64,000 bases of DNA from positions 870,501 through 934,500 of the forward strand of contig NZ_FJVE01000006.1 in the NCBI RefSeq assembly GCF_900078195.1, given 5' to 3'. The position numbers were made by a program, and so were the translations under genes. Position 1 is the stretch's first letter. Every line of letters begins with the position of its first letter. The notes beneath the pieces are model-generated. The model saw only the letters and a program-made list of their open reading frames with translations. It did not search any database and was not told where the DNA came from. The DNA is from Clostridium sp. Marseille-P299. Its GTDB lineage: Bacteria > Bacillota > Clostridia > Lachnospirales > Lachnospiraceae. Shown here one piece after another: positions 1 to 8,649 of the stretch.

Positions 1-245
1 TTACTTCAATAAAACAAATAAAAACAACGATAGAGATGTCCAATGCATATGTACCTTTAAAATTAAAACGAATCTTTGAGAAATACCAAGATAATCCTTC
101 AGATTTTAAGAAAGCTGGAATCGATTTTGCAATTCTACAAATTCTTGATTTATTATCTCAAGGGGTTTCTGGAATTCATCTTTACACAATGAATAAAGTA
201 GATGTTAGCAAATCTATCTATCAAAATATTTTTTCCTATAAATAA
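1..245 (+). CDS. metF: Methylenetetrahydrofolate reductase, C-terminal fragment (cut by window edge)
   Basis: The reading frame is open from the left edge and ends at a TAA at 243-245, so only about 80 C-terminal residues are visible. They contain the segment GVSGIHLYTMNK, which matches the end of the MetF TIM barrel (typically GVxGIHxYTMN), and upstream KQIKTTIEMS and KRIFEKYQDNP, which fit the helices just before it. MetF reduces 5,10-methylene-THF to 5-methyl-THF for methionine synthesis or the Wood-Ljungdahl pathway. The ATG at 36 is internal to this frame and is unlikely to be the real start. Family assignment rests on the C-terminal motif only. Confidence 0.82.
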   Translation, partial: TSIKQIKTTIEMSNAYVPLKLKRIFEKYQDNPSDFKKAGIDFAILQILDLLSQGVSGIHLYTMNKVDVSKSIYQNIFSYK

Positions 246-382
246 ATTTTAATGCCAAGCCTTTTTCTATGATTATTTATTTTTTATTTTACGATTAGGG
301 TGCCAACTTCTACGACAAAATAAGTAGTGCTATATAAACGCCTATAAAATATAGTAGAATTTGGAACCCAAATCATATTTAT

Positions 383-1867
383 TTAATTATCCACCTTCCA
401 TGGTGATGTAATAAACTGTTCGATATTTGGTGGCTTTGATGGAATTACTTCTTCCTCAATAGTTTCTGTAGTTTCGTTTTGTAATTCACGATTCTTCATA
501 GCTTTTTGCGCCTCTGCTTCTGTCATTAAAGCTTCTTGTGTATAATTCATAGCACCATTCCACAAAAGCCATTCTTCATAACCAGACTCATATACGGCTT
601 CTATTTGTTCTCTTACTTCTTTTCCGCCATATTTAATATAATGTTTTAACCAAGAGGCGGTAAAATCTTGTAACCATGGCCGAACAACTGCCTTATGCTC
701 TCCTTCTGAAATCCCCTTCAAAACATTTTTAGAAGAGCCAAGGGCCCCCAGAATCAGTTCATAAGGTTGTGTATCAGGATAGTCAATACCATAAGATCCA
801 TTTCCATAATGAGAGGGATAAATCATTGGGCATATATAATCTAAATATCTCGACATTTCTAGATAGCTTTGACCGACTATTTTAGCATCTACAGAACTAT
901 TTATTATTGCTCCATAGACATCAGCAGATACAAAGATTTTTTTTGCACGTAACTTTGTACAGGCATATTTTACAAATTCAGTGATTGTTTCTATTTTCGT
1001 TTTGTTTAATGCTTCTTCTCCAAAATCTACTTGCTTCATACTACTATCTGTTGAAAATCGGATATAATCAAAATTTACCTCATCGAATCCAACTTCTGCA
1101 CACTGTGTTGCAACTCCTACTAAATAATCCCACACTTCTTTCTTATATGGATTAACCCAAGCCAAACCATCCTTATCTAAAAAAAAAGTTCCATCCTTTT
1201 TTTTCAGGGCTAATTCAGGTTTTTCCTTCGCTAATAATGGATCTTTAAATGCTACAACTCGTGCAATTAAATATATGTTTTTTTCTTTTAACTTTTTAAT
1301 CAACCCATCAATATCTGAAATATAAGCCTTAGTGGCTTTTATTTCTTTTGCCATTTGATCATCCATTAAAAATGTTATTCTTCCTTCATCATCTTTCACA
1401 TCGATGACCATAGTATTTAGCTCTGTTTCATCAACAAGAGATATTAAATCATCAATGGTACTATTCGCTTTTGAAGCGGTAACATAGATTCCTTTTACTT
1501 TTGTAGGAATACGAGTCTCTATAAAGCCGTTCATCCAAACATCCGCTGTTTCTTCCTCTTCTATCTCGTTTAATTCCTCAACGAAATCTCCGTTAATTCC
1601 ATAGGGACCAATGATGAATTGTTTTTGTCCTTGCTCTATGATAGAATCCTCCCGCTGATGTTCCTCACTCTTTTTTGGGAAAGTATCATTATTTTGTTTT
1701 TCATTCGCAATTATATAAGTGGTAATGCCAGTTATAAAAGCAAACACAATTACAAGTAAAAAAAGTTTAAAACGCTTGCTCACTCTACTGACTTTTATAA
1801 AAGATTCTGAATATCTTCGTTTCTTCTTTTGGGAACTAAAGTTAAGTTTCATATCTTTCTTTCTCAT
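383..1867 (-). CDS. Membrane-anchored putative glycoside hydrolase (DUF4015 family)
   Basis: 494 residues. A basic N-terminus is followed by one membrane segment (about residues 33-54), an acidic linker (55-120), then a TIM-barrel-like domain from about 123 to 445 that I recognise as the DUF4015 putative glycosyl hydrolase family. It begins KGIYVTASKA and carries VIDVKDDEG, FDEVNFDYIRF, SADVYG and CPMIYPSHYGNG, the usual strand-end acidic/aromatic segments of this family. The catalytic domain is expected outside the cell, tethered to the membrane. No substrate is established for the family. It lies 40 bp downstream of the HD-GYP regulator on the same strand and may be co-transcribed with the two-component genes. 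Confidence 0.75.
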   Translation of the reverse strand: MRKKDMKLNFSSQKKKRRYSESFIKVSRVSKRFKLFLLVIVFAFITGITTYIIANEKQNNDTFPKKSEEHQREDSIIEQGQKQFIIGPYGINGDFVEELNEIEEEETADVWMNGFIETRIPTKVKGIYVTASKANSTIDDLISLVDETELNTMVIDVKDDEGRITFLMDDQMAKEIKATKAYISDIDGLIKKLKEKNIYLIARVVAFKDPLLAKEKPELALKKKDGTFFLDKDGLAWVNPYKKEVWDYLVGVATQCAEVGFDEVNFDYIRFSTDSSMKQVDFGEEALNKTKIETITEFVKYACTKLRAKKIFVSADVYGAIINSSVDAKIVGQSYLEMSRYLDYICPMIYPSHYGNGSYGIDYPDTQPYELILGALGSSKNVLKGISEGEHKAVVRPWLQDFTASWLKHYIKYGGKEVREQIEAVYESGYEEWLLWNGAMNYTQEALMTEAEAQKAMKNRELQNETTETIEEEVIPSKPPNIEQFITSPWKVDN

Positions 1868-1907
1868 AAAGTCATCCTTTTTTTCACGAATTCACAAGGG
1901 TATCGTA

Positions 1908-2996
1908 TTATAAAGATTTATCACCTATGATTTGCTTTTGAATTTTAGTAAAAATTTCTACAATCTCTGGATCAAAGCTTTTACCAGCTTCATCGATAAT
2001 TATTTTCATACTTTCCTCATGAGAGTATGGCTCATGGTAGCATGTCTTACTTGTTAGTGCCTCATAAGAATCCACAATAGCCATTATTCTTGCACTAATT
2101 GGTATTTCTTCACCTTTAAGACCTTCTGGATAACCACTACCATCCCATTTTTCATGGTGGAAGTTTGCGATTTCAGCTGCTAATTCGAATAAATCACTAT
2201 GCTCTTTTAGTTTATTAACGCTTTTTAGAATCTCTGATCCATTACTTGGATGTTTCTTTATTATATCCATTTCTTCTTCTGTCAATTGATCCTTTTTACA
2301 TAAAACGTTGTCTGGTAGTGTGATTTTACCAATATCATGCAATGGCGCAGCCAACTCAATTAAATTAATGAACTCATCACTAATCTTATCTTCAAAATAA
2401 TCGGAAAGTTGTAGACTCATAGCTAATATACGGCATTTTTTTGCTATATTTATAAAATGCAATTCATCCGTTTTTTCCCTAGCTTCCGCTAGCTTTGCCA
2501 TAGTAAGAAACATATTGCGGTACTCCATCATCATCGTATTATGTTGCTCACTTAATAATCTTTGCAATTTATTATTATAACTTTCAAGTTCGTGTTGCAT
2601 ACGATATATTTTAATATGAGTACTTACTCTTAATATTACTTCATCTAGTTCAAAAGGTTTTGTTATAAAATCTACAGCACCTAGTTTAAAACCTTTTACT
2701 TTATCAACCGTAGAGTTCATTGCAGAAATAAATATGATTGGTATGTCTCTTGTTTTCGTACTACTTTTTAGCATTTCACATAAATCAAAACCATCCATAT
2801 CAGGCATTGAAATATCAAGCAATATTAATTGTGGTTCATAGATTTCAATTGCTTCAAGAGCTTGTATCACGCTTGTTACCGGTCTTGCCATAAAGCCTGC
2901 TTTCTTTATCATTTCTGCAAGTACTGTTAAATTTGCAATAATATCATCTACTATTAATACGTTTATTTCATCTCGGATAGTATCTTGTGTAATCAT
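1908..2996 (-). CDS. Response regulator with HD-GYP phosphodiesterase domain
   Basis: 362 residues. N-terminal receiver domain (about 12-130) with the acidic pocket VDD (16-18), phospho-acceptor Asp61 in LLDISMPDMDG and the conserved Lys in ITKPF (about 113). A short coiled linker leads to an HD-GYP domain (about 155-355) with HDIGK (His220-Asp221), HPSNGSEIL, and HHEKWDGSGYP (280-290), so the metal-binding and GYP residues are intact. Active HD-GYP proteins hydrolyse cyclic-di-GMP or related dinucleotides; that activity is inferred here. The gene starts 9 bp after the histidine kinase stop, so the two almost certainly form a cognate pair. Confidence 0.9.
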   Translation of the reverse strand: MITQDTIRDEINVLIVDDIIANLTVLAEMIKKAGFMARPVTSVIQALEAIEIYEPQLILLDISMPDMDGFDLCEMLKSSTKTRDIPIIFISAMNSTVDKVKGFKLGAVDFITKPFELDEVILRVSTHIKIYRMQHELESYNNKLQRLLSEQHNTMMMEYRNMFLTMAKLAEAREKTDELHFINIAKKCRILAMSLQLSDYFEDKISDEFINLIELAAPLHDIGKITLPDNVLCKKDQLTEEEMDIIKKHPSNGSEILKSVNKLKEHSDLFELAAEIANFHHEKWDGSGYPEGLKGEEIPISARIMAIVDSYEALTSKTCYHEPYSHEESMKIIIDEAGKSFDPEIVEIFTKIQKQIIGDKSL

Positions 2997-3005
2997 TATT
3001 TCCCC

Positions 3006-4511
3006 CTAATATGACAGCAAATGTTGCAATTCTTCCATTCTTTTCATTGTGTTATCATAATCTTCTTTACGAATAGCAAGTTCTAATCGAAAAGCTCTCT
3101 TACGCTCTTCTTGCTCGTTTTCCAAAAATAAACTTTTAATAACACCAGCAAAATTTTCTGCCTTTTCCCAATTCCCTAATTCGATGCATAAGCTTAATTT
3201 TTCTATGATTTCTTTTACACCACGCATACGTTCTTCCTTAGAATCATCTACTTCAGTTTCCGTATGAAAATGTAAATCACTTAGAAGCATACTCCCCTTT
3301 GTATACCCTAAATTCGAAAACCTTCCGTCTTCATCTACCAAAAATTGTCTTGATTCATTTTTATTATTCTTTTTTTCAGCTACATTCTTATTAATTCCTA
3401 AACGTACTGAGAATGAAAATGTACTTCCTTTACCTTTCACGCTATTTACATGAATATTTCCTCCCATAAGCTCAACTAAGCGCTTACTAATAACAAGTCC
3501 TAAGCCAGTTCCACCAAAACGTCTAGTGATTGACCCGTCTACTTGAGAGAAACTTATAAATAGTTTGTCCATATCATCTTTTGAGATACCTATTCCACTA
3601 TCAACCACGAAAAAGAATAACTCAACTTCTGAATCCTTTTGTAAGGTATTCATAACCTCAATGGTTATCTGACCGATGGACGTAAATTTAATTGCATTGG
3701 ATAATAAATTATTTAATATTTGACCAAGACGTAGTTCATCTCCAATTACTTTTTTAGGAATATCATTCCCCATGTTTAAAACCAGTCTCAAACCTTTATC
3801 TTGAACAGCAGTACTATGCATGGATAATACATGATGCATAAATTCTTCAAAATCAAATTCTCTTTTCTCTAGGATTAACTTTCCAGCTGTTATCTTACTA
3901 AAATCAAGAATATCATTCACCATTTTAGACATATGATCGCAACTTCTTAATATTATTTGAATATGTTCTAATTGCATGGATGATAAATTTGTTTCAAGTA
4001 AATTATTGGCAAGGCCCTGTATTCCATTGATCGGCGTTCGAAGTTCATGAGTAATATTCGCAAGAAATTCGTTCTTAATGTTGATTGCTTTATTTAGTTC
4101 CTTTTTTGTTGAATTTTCTCTTTTGATTGCTTGTATTTCTTTCGAAATATCAATTGCATAACAAATTCCAGTGCAGCTAATCTTCTCTGGTTGCATAACA
4201 ACTTTTAGTCGTACTGGACAGCAGGTTTGGTTGCTTCGATATGCTACTGTCTCATAATATGTACAATTCTCTTCTTTTTGCAGCAAGTCTTGCTCTAATA
4301 ATTGTAGCTGCTTCGCATTTCTTTGAAATACCTTTGGAAACACACATAAAATGTCATTACATCCAATTTCACATAGGTCTCCCAATTCGGTTTTTGCAGC
4401 TTTATTGCTATATACAATGACTCCAGCTTCATCAAACAAAAGGATTGCTTCTAAGCACTCATCAAAACAATTGTAATTGGTATTAAAATCACTTTCATTA
4501 CCTATCAACAT
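3006..4511 (-). CDS. PAS-domain sensor histidine kinase
   Basis: 501 residues with no convincing membrane segment, so probably cytoplasmic. An N-terminal PAS-like domain (about 12-125) is rich in Cys and could bind a cofactor or sense redox. HisKA follows with FLANITHELRTPINGI (phospho-acceptor His155), then HATPase_c with the N-box NNLLSNAIKF, DSGIGI (G1) and GTGLGL (G2), ending near 373. The last 125 residues are charged and helical with no domain I recognise; hybrid kinases often have a receiver or Hpt there, but no such motif is visible. It is first in a minus-strand cluster with the HD-GYP regulator. Confidence 0.9.
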   Translation of the reverse strand: MLIGNESDFNTNYNCFDECLEAILLFDEAGVIVYSNKAAKTELGDLCEIGCNDILCVFPKVFQRNAKQLQLLEQDLLQKEENCTYYETVAYRSNQTCCPVRLKVVMQPEKISCTGICYAIDISKEIQAIKRENSTKKELNKAINIKNEFLANITHELRTPINGIQGLANNLLETNLSSMQLEHIQIILRSCDHMSKMVNDILDFSKITAGKLILEKREFDFEEFMHHVLSMHSTAVQDKGLRLVLNMGNDIPKKVIGDELRLGQILNNLLSNAIKFTSIGQITIEVMNTLQKDSEVELFFFVVDSGIGISKDDMDKLFISFSQVDGSITRRFGGTGLGLVISKRLVELMGGNIHVNSVKGKGSTFSFSVRLGINKNVAEKKNNKNESRQFLVDEDGRFSNLGYTKGSMLLSDLHFHTETEVDDSKEERMRGVKEIIEKLSLCIELGNWEKAENFAGVIKSLFLENEQEERKRAFRLELAIRKEDYDNTMKRMEELQHLLSY

Positions 4512-4554
4512 CGTATCCTCTCATTCATATAACTATCAAACTTTTCCAATTTCT

Positions 4555-4583
4555 ATCTTAATTCAAGGAAAATCATTTGTCAA
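4555..4583 (-). promoter_or_regulatory. Promoter for the histidine kinase operon
   Basis: On the minus strand TTGACA (4578-4583) and TAAGAT (4555-4560) are separated by 17 bp. This is a near-consensus sigma-A promoter about 45 bp before the kinase start. Confidence 0.6.
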
Positions 4584-4755
4584 CGACATTCAAATCCTTG
4601 TATTTATTGGGTTTCTCTTTTTAAAATTAATTCATTTAATGCTTTGCAAAACATGCAAATAATATTGTAAAATGTAACAAGTTATGATAAATATCTTAAT
4701 ATTCACGTTTTATGAACTATTCTTTTGATTTTCTTGAATCAAAATTCTGTTTATC

Positions 4756-4785
4756 TTGACATTTTCCCAAATTTTGTTATATAAT
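4756..4785 (+). promoter_or_regulatory. Promoter for the XRE regulator
   Basis: Plus-strand TTGACA (4756-4761) and TATAAT (4780-4785) with an 18-bp spacer, 43 bp before the chosen start of the XRE gene. Both hexamers are consensus. Confidence 0.7.
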
Positions 4786-4828
4786 GCCTTATATATGAAG
4801 ATAACTAATGAAATTGAATGGAGGGCAC

Positions 4829-5176
4829 ATGAACTTTAACATACGTTTAAAACAATTAAGACAAAAACATAAATTAACTCAAAGTGAGTTAGCTGATATT
4901 TTAGGTCTAAAGCCAACCGCTGTATCAAACTATGAATCAAGACGTAATGAACCATCTTTTGATAAATTAATTTCATTATCAAAATACTTCGACGTCTCTT
5001 GTGATTATTTATTGGGAATTTCTGATGCATATCTACCAGTTGGTGGAGAAGTGTTAGACAAAGATATTGTTGAATTTTTTAATGTATATCAACAACTTGA
5101 TTTGGAAAGCGCACAAGAACTGAAAAATTATGCGGATTATTTATTGTACAAACAAGAACGCGAAGGTTCTTTTTAG
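4829..5176 (+). CDS. XRE-family helix-turn-helix transcriptional regulator
   Basis: 115 residues from the chosen ATG at 4829, which has GGAGGG five bases upstream; the in-frame ATG at 4808 would place this ribosome site inside the gene and has none of its own. The N-terminal 65 residues form a Cro/cI HTH (IRLKQLRQKHKLTQSELADILG, then TAVSNYESRRNEPSFDKLISLSKYF and CDYLLGISD). The C-terminal 45 residues are acidic and helical and probably serve dimerisation or signal input. It is a monocistronic gene with its own promoter and a downstream terminator. Target genes cannot be told from the sequence. Confidence 0.85.
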   Translation: MNFNIRLKQLRQKHKLTQSELADILGLKPTAVSNYESRRNEPSFDKLISLSKYFDVSCDYLLGISDAYLPVGGEVLDKDIVEFFNVYQQLDLESAQELKNYADYLLYKQEREGSF

Positions 5177-5324
5177 CCTGTGTCCATAAGACTATTATTT
5201 CGTATTATTTTACATATTTCAATTTGAGGAGATGAATAATAACTAAGTTCAAACACGATAAACAAGCACAGTCACCTTGGTGACATATTGCAAATTGCGT
5301 GAGTGCGTATCCTAATCGGAGCGC

Positions 5325-5359
5325 TTTTACGTTATAGGATTAAATCCTATAACGTAAAA
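5325..5359. repeat. Perfect 17-bp inverted repeat in intergenic DNA
   Basis: TTTTACGTTATAGGATT (5325-5341) and its exact reverse complement (5343-5359) flank a single A. A smaller perfect hairpin GTCACC-TT-GGTGAC lies at 5271-5284. Neither is followed directly by a T tract. They lie between the XRE gene and a terminator, so they would be folded in its 3' untranslated RNA, or belong to a separate small RNA or operator. Confidence 0.75.
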
Positions 5360-5361
5360 TA

Positions 5362-5402
5362 GAAGGAGCAGTTTCCTAAAGACTCTGCATCCTTCCTTTT
5401 TT
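5362..5402 (+). terminator. Rho-independent terminator downstream of the XRE gene
   Basis: GAAGGAGCAG (5362-5371) pairs with CTGC-A-TCCTTC (5385-5395, one bulged A) and is followed by six T (5397-5402). It would end plus-strand transcription before the convergent SEC-C gene. Confidence 0.7.
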
Positions 5403-5429
5403 ATTTTAAGATAAATTTATTCTATTTTA

Positions 5430-5939
5430 TTATTTGCCACAGCAGAATTTATATTTTTTACCGCTGCCACATGGACAAGGATCATTTCTTCCTACTTTTT
5501 TCTCTTTAACGATTGTATTAGATTTCTTTTGTTTTAAATATAATTCTTTTCTACGACCGTCAGATAAGATATTCTTCCAAGCTGGTAGCTCAAATAACCA
5601 AGAAGCGTTTGCTTCTACCATGTTATAGTATAGCTTTTCTTTGTCAAATTTAAGACTAACCTTTGTATCTGCTGTCATTTCTTCAATTGGATTTGGTGTT
5701 ACCAAACTTTCATTAATACCATCTAAGAAACCAACCATATGCTGTAAGGAAGCGCCATATTTATCTGCTAATTCTTGAACAGTTCCTTCAACTACTTCAT
5801 CTGGATTTGCTAATAGTTTTTCGTAAATACCTTTTTCTACGGTAAAATAATTAAGCCAAAGTTTTTCCTCTTCTTTTTCATCCATATTTTCCGCATAAGC
5901 GTATTCTCTCCACTCAGTAAGTAAACTCATTTTCTTCAT
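5430..5939 (-). CDS. SEC-C motif protein
   Basis: 169 residues. The last 21 residues are a SEC-C zinc-binding motif ([19 protein letters not shown], cysteines in CxC...CC arrangement) like the C-terminus of SecA. The preceding 145 residues are helical ([35 protein letters not shown]), with no catalytic motif I recognise. Such proteins are common in clostridia and have no established function; zinc binding and contact with ribosome or translocon components are plausible by analogy to SecA only. It stands alone on the minus strand. Confidence 0.75.
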   Translation of the reverse strand: MKKMSLLTEWREYAYAENMDEKEEEKLWLNYFTVEKGIYEKLLANPDEVVEGTVQELADKYGASLQHMVGFLDGINESLVTPNPIEEMTADTKVSLKFDKEKLYYNMVEANASWLFELPAWKNILSDGRRKELYLKQKKSNTIVKEKKVGRNDPCPCGSGKKYKFCCGK

Positions 5940-6052
5940 CCTTTCAATTTCAATTCCGATTTTGCATAAAATTATCCTAAGATTAGTATGCCTAAATCAA
6001 AAGTAAATATTGTAGCAAAAATGCTACTTTCTTTGTAAAAAAATATTATTGT

Positions 6053-6081
6053 TTGTATAAATCACCATGAATGGTTAATAC
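6053..6081 (+). promoter_or_regulatory. Possible promoter of a small RNA
   Basis: TTGTAT (6053-6058) and TAATAC (6076-6081) with a 17-bp spacer on the plus strand. Both hexamers deviate from consensus; the call depends on the strong plus-strand terminator 200 bp downstream. Confidence 0.35.
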
Positions 6082-6087
6082 TATAGT

Positions 6088-6288
6088 TAATCTAATTTAT
6101 TCTCGGCATAAACAAGATAACAACAGCCTACCTTGTAGTTCCGATTTAGAATTAGATATGCGTATGCTCTTTCAATAGTTGGATTCCCCCTCCAATGAAA
6201 AGCAACCATACAAAAGAAGAGTTAAATACTTATCCTCCCCTTTTTAATGTAAAGTCTGCTACAATGGCGTAGTGGACTTTACTTTTTT
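6088..6288 (+). ncRNA. Candidate small RNA in the 5940-6463 gap
   Basis: The 523-bp gap between two minus-strand genes contains a strong plus-strand terminator (6249-6288) with no plus-strand gene before it. A moderate promoter match would start a transcript near 6088. The roughly 200-nt RNA has a small hairpin with a C-rich loop (TTGGA-TTCCCCC-TCCAA, about 6179-6195) and no convincing ORF. A C-rich loop can pair with Shine-Dalgarno sequences, as in known C-rich-region sRNAs of Firmicutes. I do not recognise the RNA family. Confidence 0.4.
6249..6288 (+). terminator. Strong plus-strand terminator without an upstream gene
   Basis: GTAAAGTCTGCTAC (6249-6262) pairs over 14 positions (two wobbles) with GTAGTGGACTTTAC (6269-6282), loop AATGGC, followed by T6 (6283-6288). 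On the minus strand the hairpin is followed by ATTAAAAAGGG, so only plus-strand termination is expected. Confidence 0.75.
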
Positions 6289-6463
6289 CTATTGCATTTT
6301 CCACTATAATTTGACACAAGTGATATTTTAACATATAACCAAAGGATACGCAACTTTTACTCTACGTTATTTTATATTATTTTTACATATTATTTTACAA
6401 CTTTTTTATTGCACTATCCTTATATTAATATATAAATTATCCATATCAAATTTTAGAAAATTT

Positions 6464-7336
6464 CTAATCCTCACCCATGATTTTTTGTTTCCAAAGGAGA
6501 CCCGTTTCAGTGGCCGCAAGTCCCCCCATAGCTGTTTCTTTTAGAGACACTGGCATGGCTAACCCAATCTGGTACATTGCACTTATTACTTCATCATAGG
6601 GTATTCTACTTTCAATTCCTGCAAGAGCCATCTCAGCAGCTGTTAAAGCATTCGATGCCCCTGCCGCATTTCTTTTAATACAAGGAACCTCTACAAGACC
6701 CGCCACAGGATCGCAGGATAATCCCAACATATTTTTCAAGGCAATTGCCATTGCATGGGCTGCTTGACTTGGTGTGCCCCCCATCATTTCGGTAATTGCA
6801 GCCGCTGCCATAGCACTCGCTGAACCTACCTCTGCTTGACAACCTCCTGCTGCACCTGAAATACTTGCATTATTGGCAATCACATACCCAATTGCACCTG
6901 CAGTAAATAAATGATTAATTACAGTTTCATCGGATAAATTATATTTTTCCTGAATGGCAAGCATTACTGCCGGCAACACGCCACAAGACCCAGCGGTAGG
7001 AGTTGCACATATAACTCCCATGGACGCATTCACTTCATTCGTTCCTACTGCATAGCAAAGCGCTGTTAAAAATGTTTTATCAGTGATATACTTCCCACTT
7101 TGTAAATAATCATATAATTTTTTTGCATCATTACCTGTCATTCCAGAACTTGATACCACTCCTTTAATGCCTTCATGCGCAGCATTCTTCATTGCCTTGA
7201 AATTATATGCCATCGTACGAATTATCTCTTCTTTTGTACAATCCGTTGCTTCCATTTCTTGTTCTATCATTAACTCATATATTTTCTTATTTTGCTCTTC
7301 TGCTTGTTTTACAAGATCTGCAATATTTTTAAACAT
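6464..7336 (-). CDS. sdaAA: L-serine dehydratase, iron-sulfur type, alpha subunit
   Basis: 290 residues, usual length for the alpha chain. Together with the beta chain it deaminates L-serine to pyruvate and ammonia using an oxygen-labile [4Fe-4S] cluster. Family motifs are clear: VVSSSGMTGNDAKKL, MGVICATPTAGSCGVLPA (Cys118), GAAGGCQAEVGSASAMAAAA and GLSCDPVAGLVEVPC (Cys208, Cys219). The gene follows sdaAB by 70 bp on the same strand, the normal beta-then-alpha order in Gram-positives. No clear terminator follows it on this strand. Confidence 0.95.
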   Translation of the reverse strand: MFKNIADLVKQAEEQNKKIYELMIEQEMEATDCTKEEIIRTMAYNFKAMKNAAHEGIKGVVSSSGMTGNDAKKLYDYLQSGKYITDKTFLTALCYAVGTNEVNASMGVICATPTAGSCGVLPAVMLAIQEKYNLSDETVINHLFTAGAIGYVIANNASISGAAGGCQAEVGSASAMAAAAITEMMGGTPSQAAHAMAIALKNMLGLSCDPVAGLVEVPCIKRNAAGASNALTAAEMALAGIESRIPYDEVISAMYQIGLAMPVSLKETAMGGLAATETGLLWKQKIMGED

Positions 7337-7406
7337 GTTTTACCCTCATGCGATTTAGTAGAATTTATTTTAGTAACGTTTTATTTCATATCATCGATTT
7401 CTTAAC

Positions 7407-8069
7407 TTATGCATTAAGCACAATCACTTTTTGAATATTGTTCATCGTTGATATTTCATTAATTAAATCTTCATTCACAGGTTGATCTGTTTCTACCACC
7501 ATTAAAGCAGTACGCCCTTTTTCTATTCTAGAGACTTCCATATGTCCAATATTAATTTTATGTTCCGTTAGAGCGGTTGCCACAGATGCAACTGCACCAT
7601 AAGCGTCTTTGTGAAGAATTAATAAAGAAGGATATTCTCCTGATAACTTTAATAAAAATCCATCCAGTTCAGTTATTTGAATAGCGCCACCACCTACTGA
7701 TATCCCCGTAATTTCCATACGATCAGTTCCAGCCTTTAGAATTAGCTTTACCGTATTGGGATGACTAGCATGTGCTGCTTCTTCAAAATATTTAAGTGTA
7801 ATCCCCTTTTCATTGGCAAGTGAGATGGCGTTTTTAATTCTAGCATCATCGGTTTCAAAGTTTAAAATACCACCGACAACCGCAACATCTGTTGCATGCC
7901 CCTTGTAAGTCTTAGCAAAGGAACCATAGAAATGAATTTCAACCTCACTTGGTTCTTTTCCAAAGATTTTGCGGGCAACTCTTCCGATACGCACAGCCCC
8001 AGCAGTATGGGAGCTGGATGGTCCAATCATAACAGGACCGATAATATCAAACACACTTTTATACTTCAT
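7407..8069 (-). CDS. sdaAB: L-serine dehydratase, iron-sulfur type, beta subunit
   Basis: 220 residues. Opens with YKSVFDIIGPVMIGPSSSHTAGAVRIGR, the signature N-terminus of the beta chain, followed by FYGSFAKTYKGHATDVAVVGG. The C-terminal 70 residues form an ACT-like regulatory domain (PSLLILHKDAYGAVASVATAL and GRTALMVVETD). It is the first gene of the two-gene serine dehydratase unit. The pathway feeds serine carbon into pyruvate during amino-acid fermentation. Confidence 0.95.
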   Translation of the reverse strand: MKYKSVFDIIGPVMIGPSSSHTAGAVRIGRVARKIFGKEPSEVEIHFYGSFAKTYKGHATDVAVVGGILNFETDDARIKNAISLANEKGITLKYFEEAAHASHPNTVKLILKAGTDRMEITGISVGGGAIQITELDGFLLKLSGEYPSLLILHKDAYGAVASVATALTEHKINIGHMEVSRIEKGRTALMVVETDQPVNEDLINEISTMNNIQKVIVLNA

Positions 8070-8183
8070 AATTTCCTCTCATTCTATCGCCCACAGAGCT
8101 ACAATCTAGTAAAAGTAGCCATATTGTGAGTCTTCTTAAGAAAGTGATTTTTCATTTGATTTTTTCTTCATAAAAGGCAATAA

Positions 8184-8218
8184 AGGTCTGATTCCGACAA
8201 ATATTCGAAACCAGACCT
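8184..8218. terminator. Terminator hairpin between the small membrane protein gene and sdaAB
   Basis: AGGTCTG (8184-8190) pairs with CAGACCT (8212-8218) with further inner pairing. It lies 89 bp beyond the stop of the minus-strand gene at 8307 and is followed on that strand by TTATTGCCTTTT. The T stretch is poor, so strength is uncertain. Confidence 0.5.
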
Positions 8219-8306
8219 CTTTGTTTATCCCCTTATAGACAAAATAAACGGCTTCGATTTTTAACATCAATCAAAACTTTTTGCCTTAAAGATATATTTT
8301 AACTTC

Positions 8307-8564
8307 TTATTTATCTAACTTCATTTCCTTGTTCATCTTTCTAAGCTCTTTAATGGAAATCCCATCATCTTCTTTATGAACCTGTCTATATACAATTAAA
8401 AATCCATACAATAAAATCGGAATGACAATCGTACAAAATAAACTAGCCATAAACAAGCCATTTGCATATGGTTTTGCAAAGATAGCAGAAATCAATGAAA
8501 CAACATAAAGGCTTAATAATAAAACTACGCCTGCAAGTGCTACGACTCTTTTTACATTCTTCAT
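8307..8564 (-). CDS. Small two-TM membrane protein of unknown function
   Basis: 85 residues from the ATG at 8564, which has AAAGGAGAG eight bases upstream; a longer frame starting at 8627 lacks a ribosome site. Two hydrophobic segments (about 7-28 and 38-60) are followed by a charged C-terminus (HKEDDGISIKELRKMNKEMKLDK) that should face the cytoplasm. No family is recognised. It sits 85 bp downstream of rarA on the same strand and could be transcribed with it. Confidence 0.6.
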   Translation of the reverse strand: MKNVKRVVALAGVVLLLSLYVVSLISAIFAKPYANGLFMASLFCTIVIPILLYGFLIVYRQVHKEDDGISIKELRKMNKEMKLDK

Positions 8565-8649
8565 TAATGTGCTCTCCTTTCTACAACAAATCACTATTTC
8601 TACCAAGCTAGAATAGCATAAGAACACTATTTTTGCAAGTAATATACTT

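Noticed and set aside
6088..6288. 6S RNA
   Set aside because: Length is suitable, but I cannot find the long closing stem with a central bubble joining the two ends; left as an unassigned sRNA candidate.
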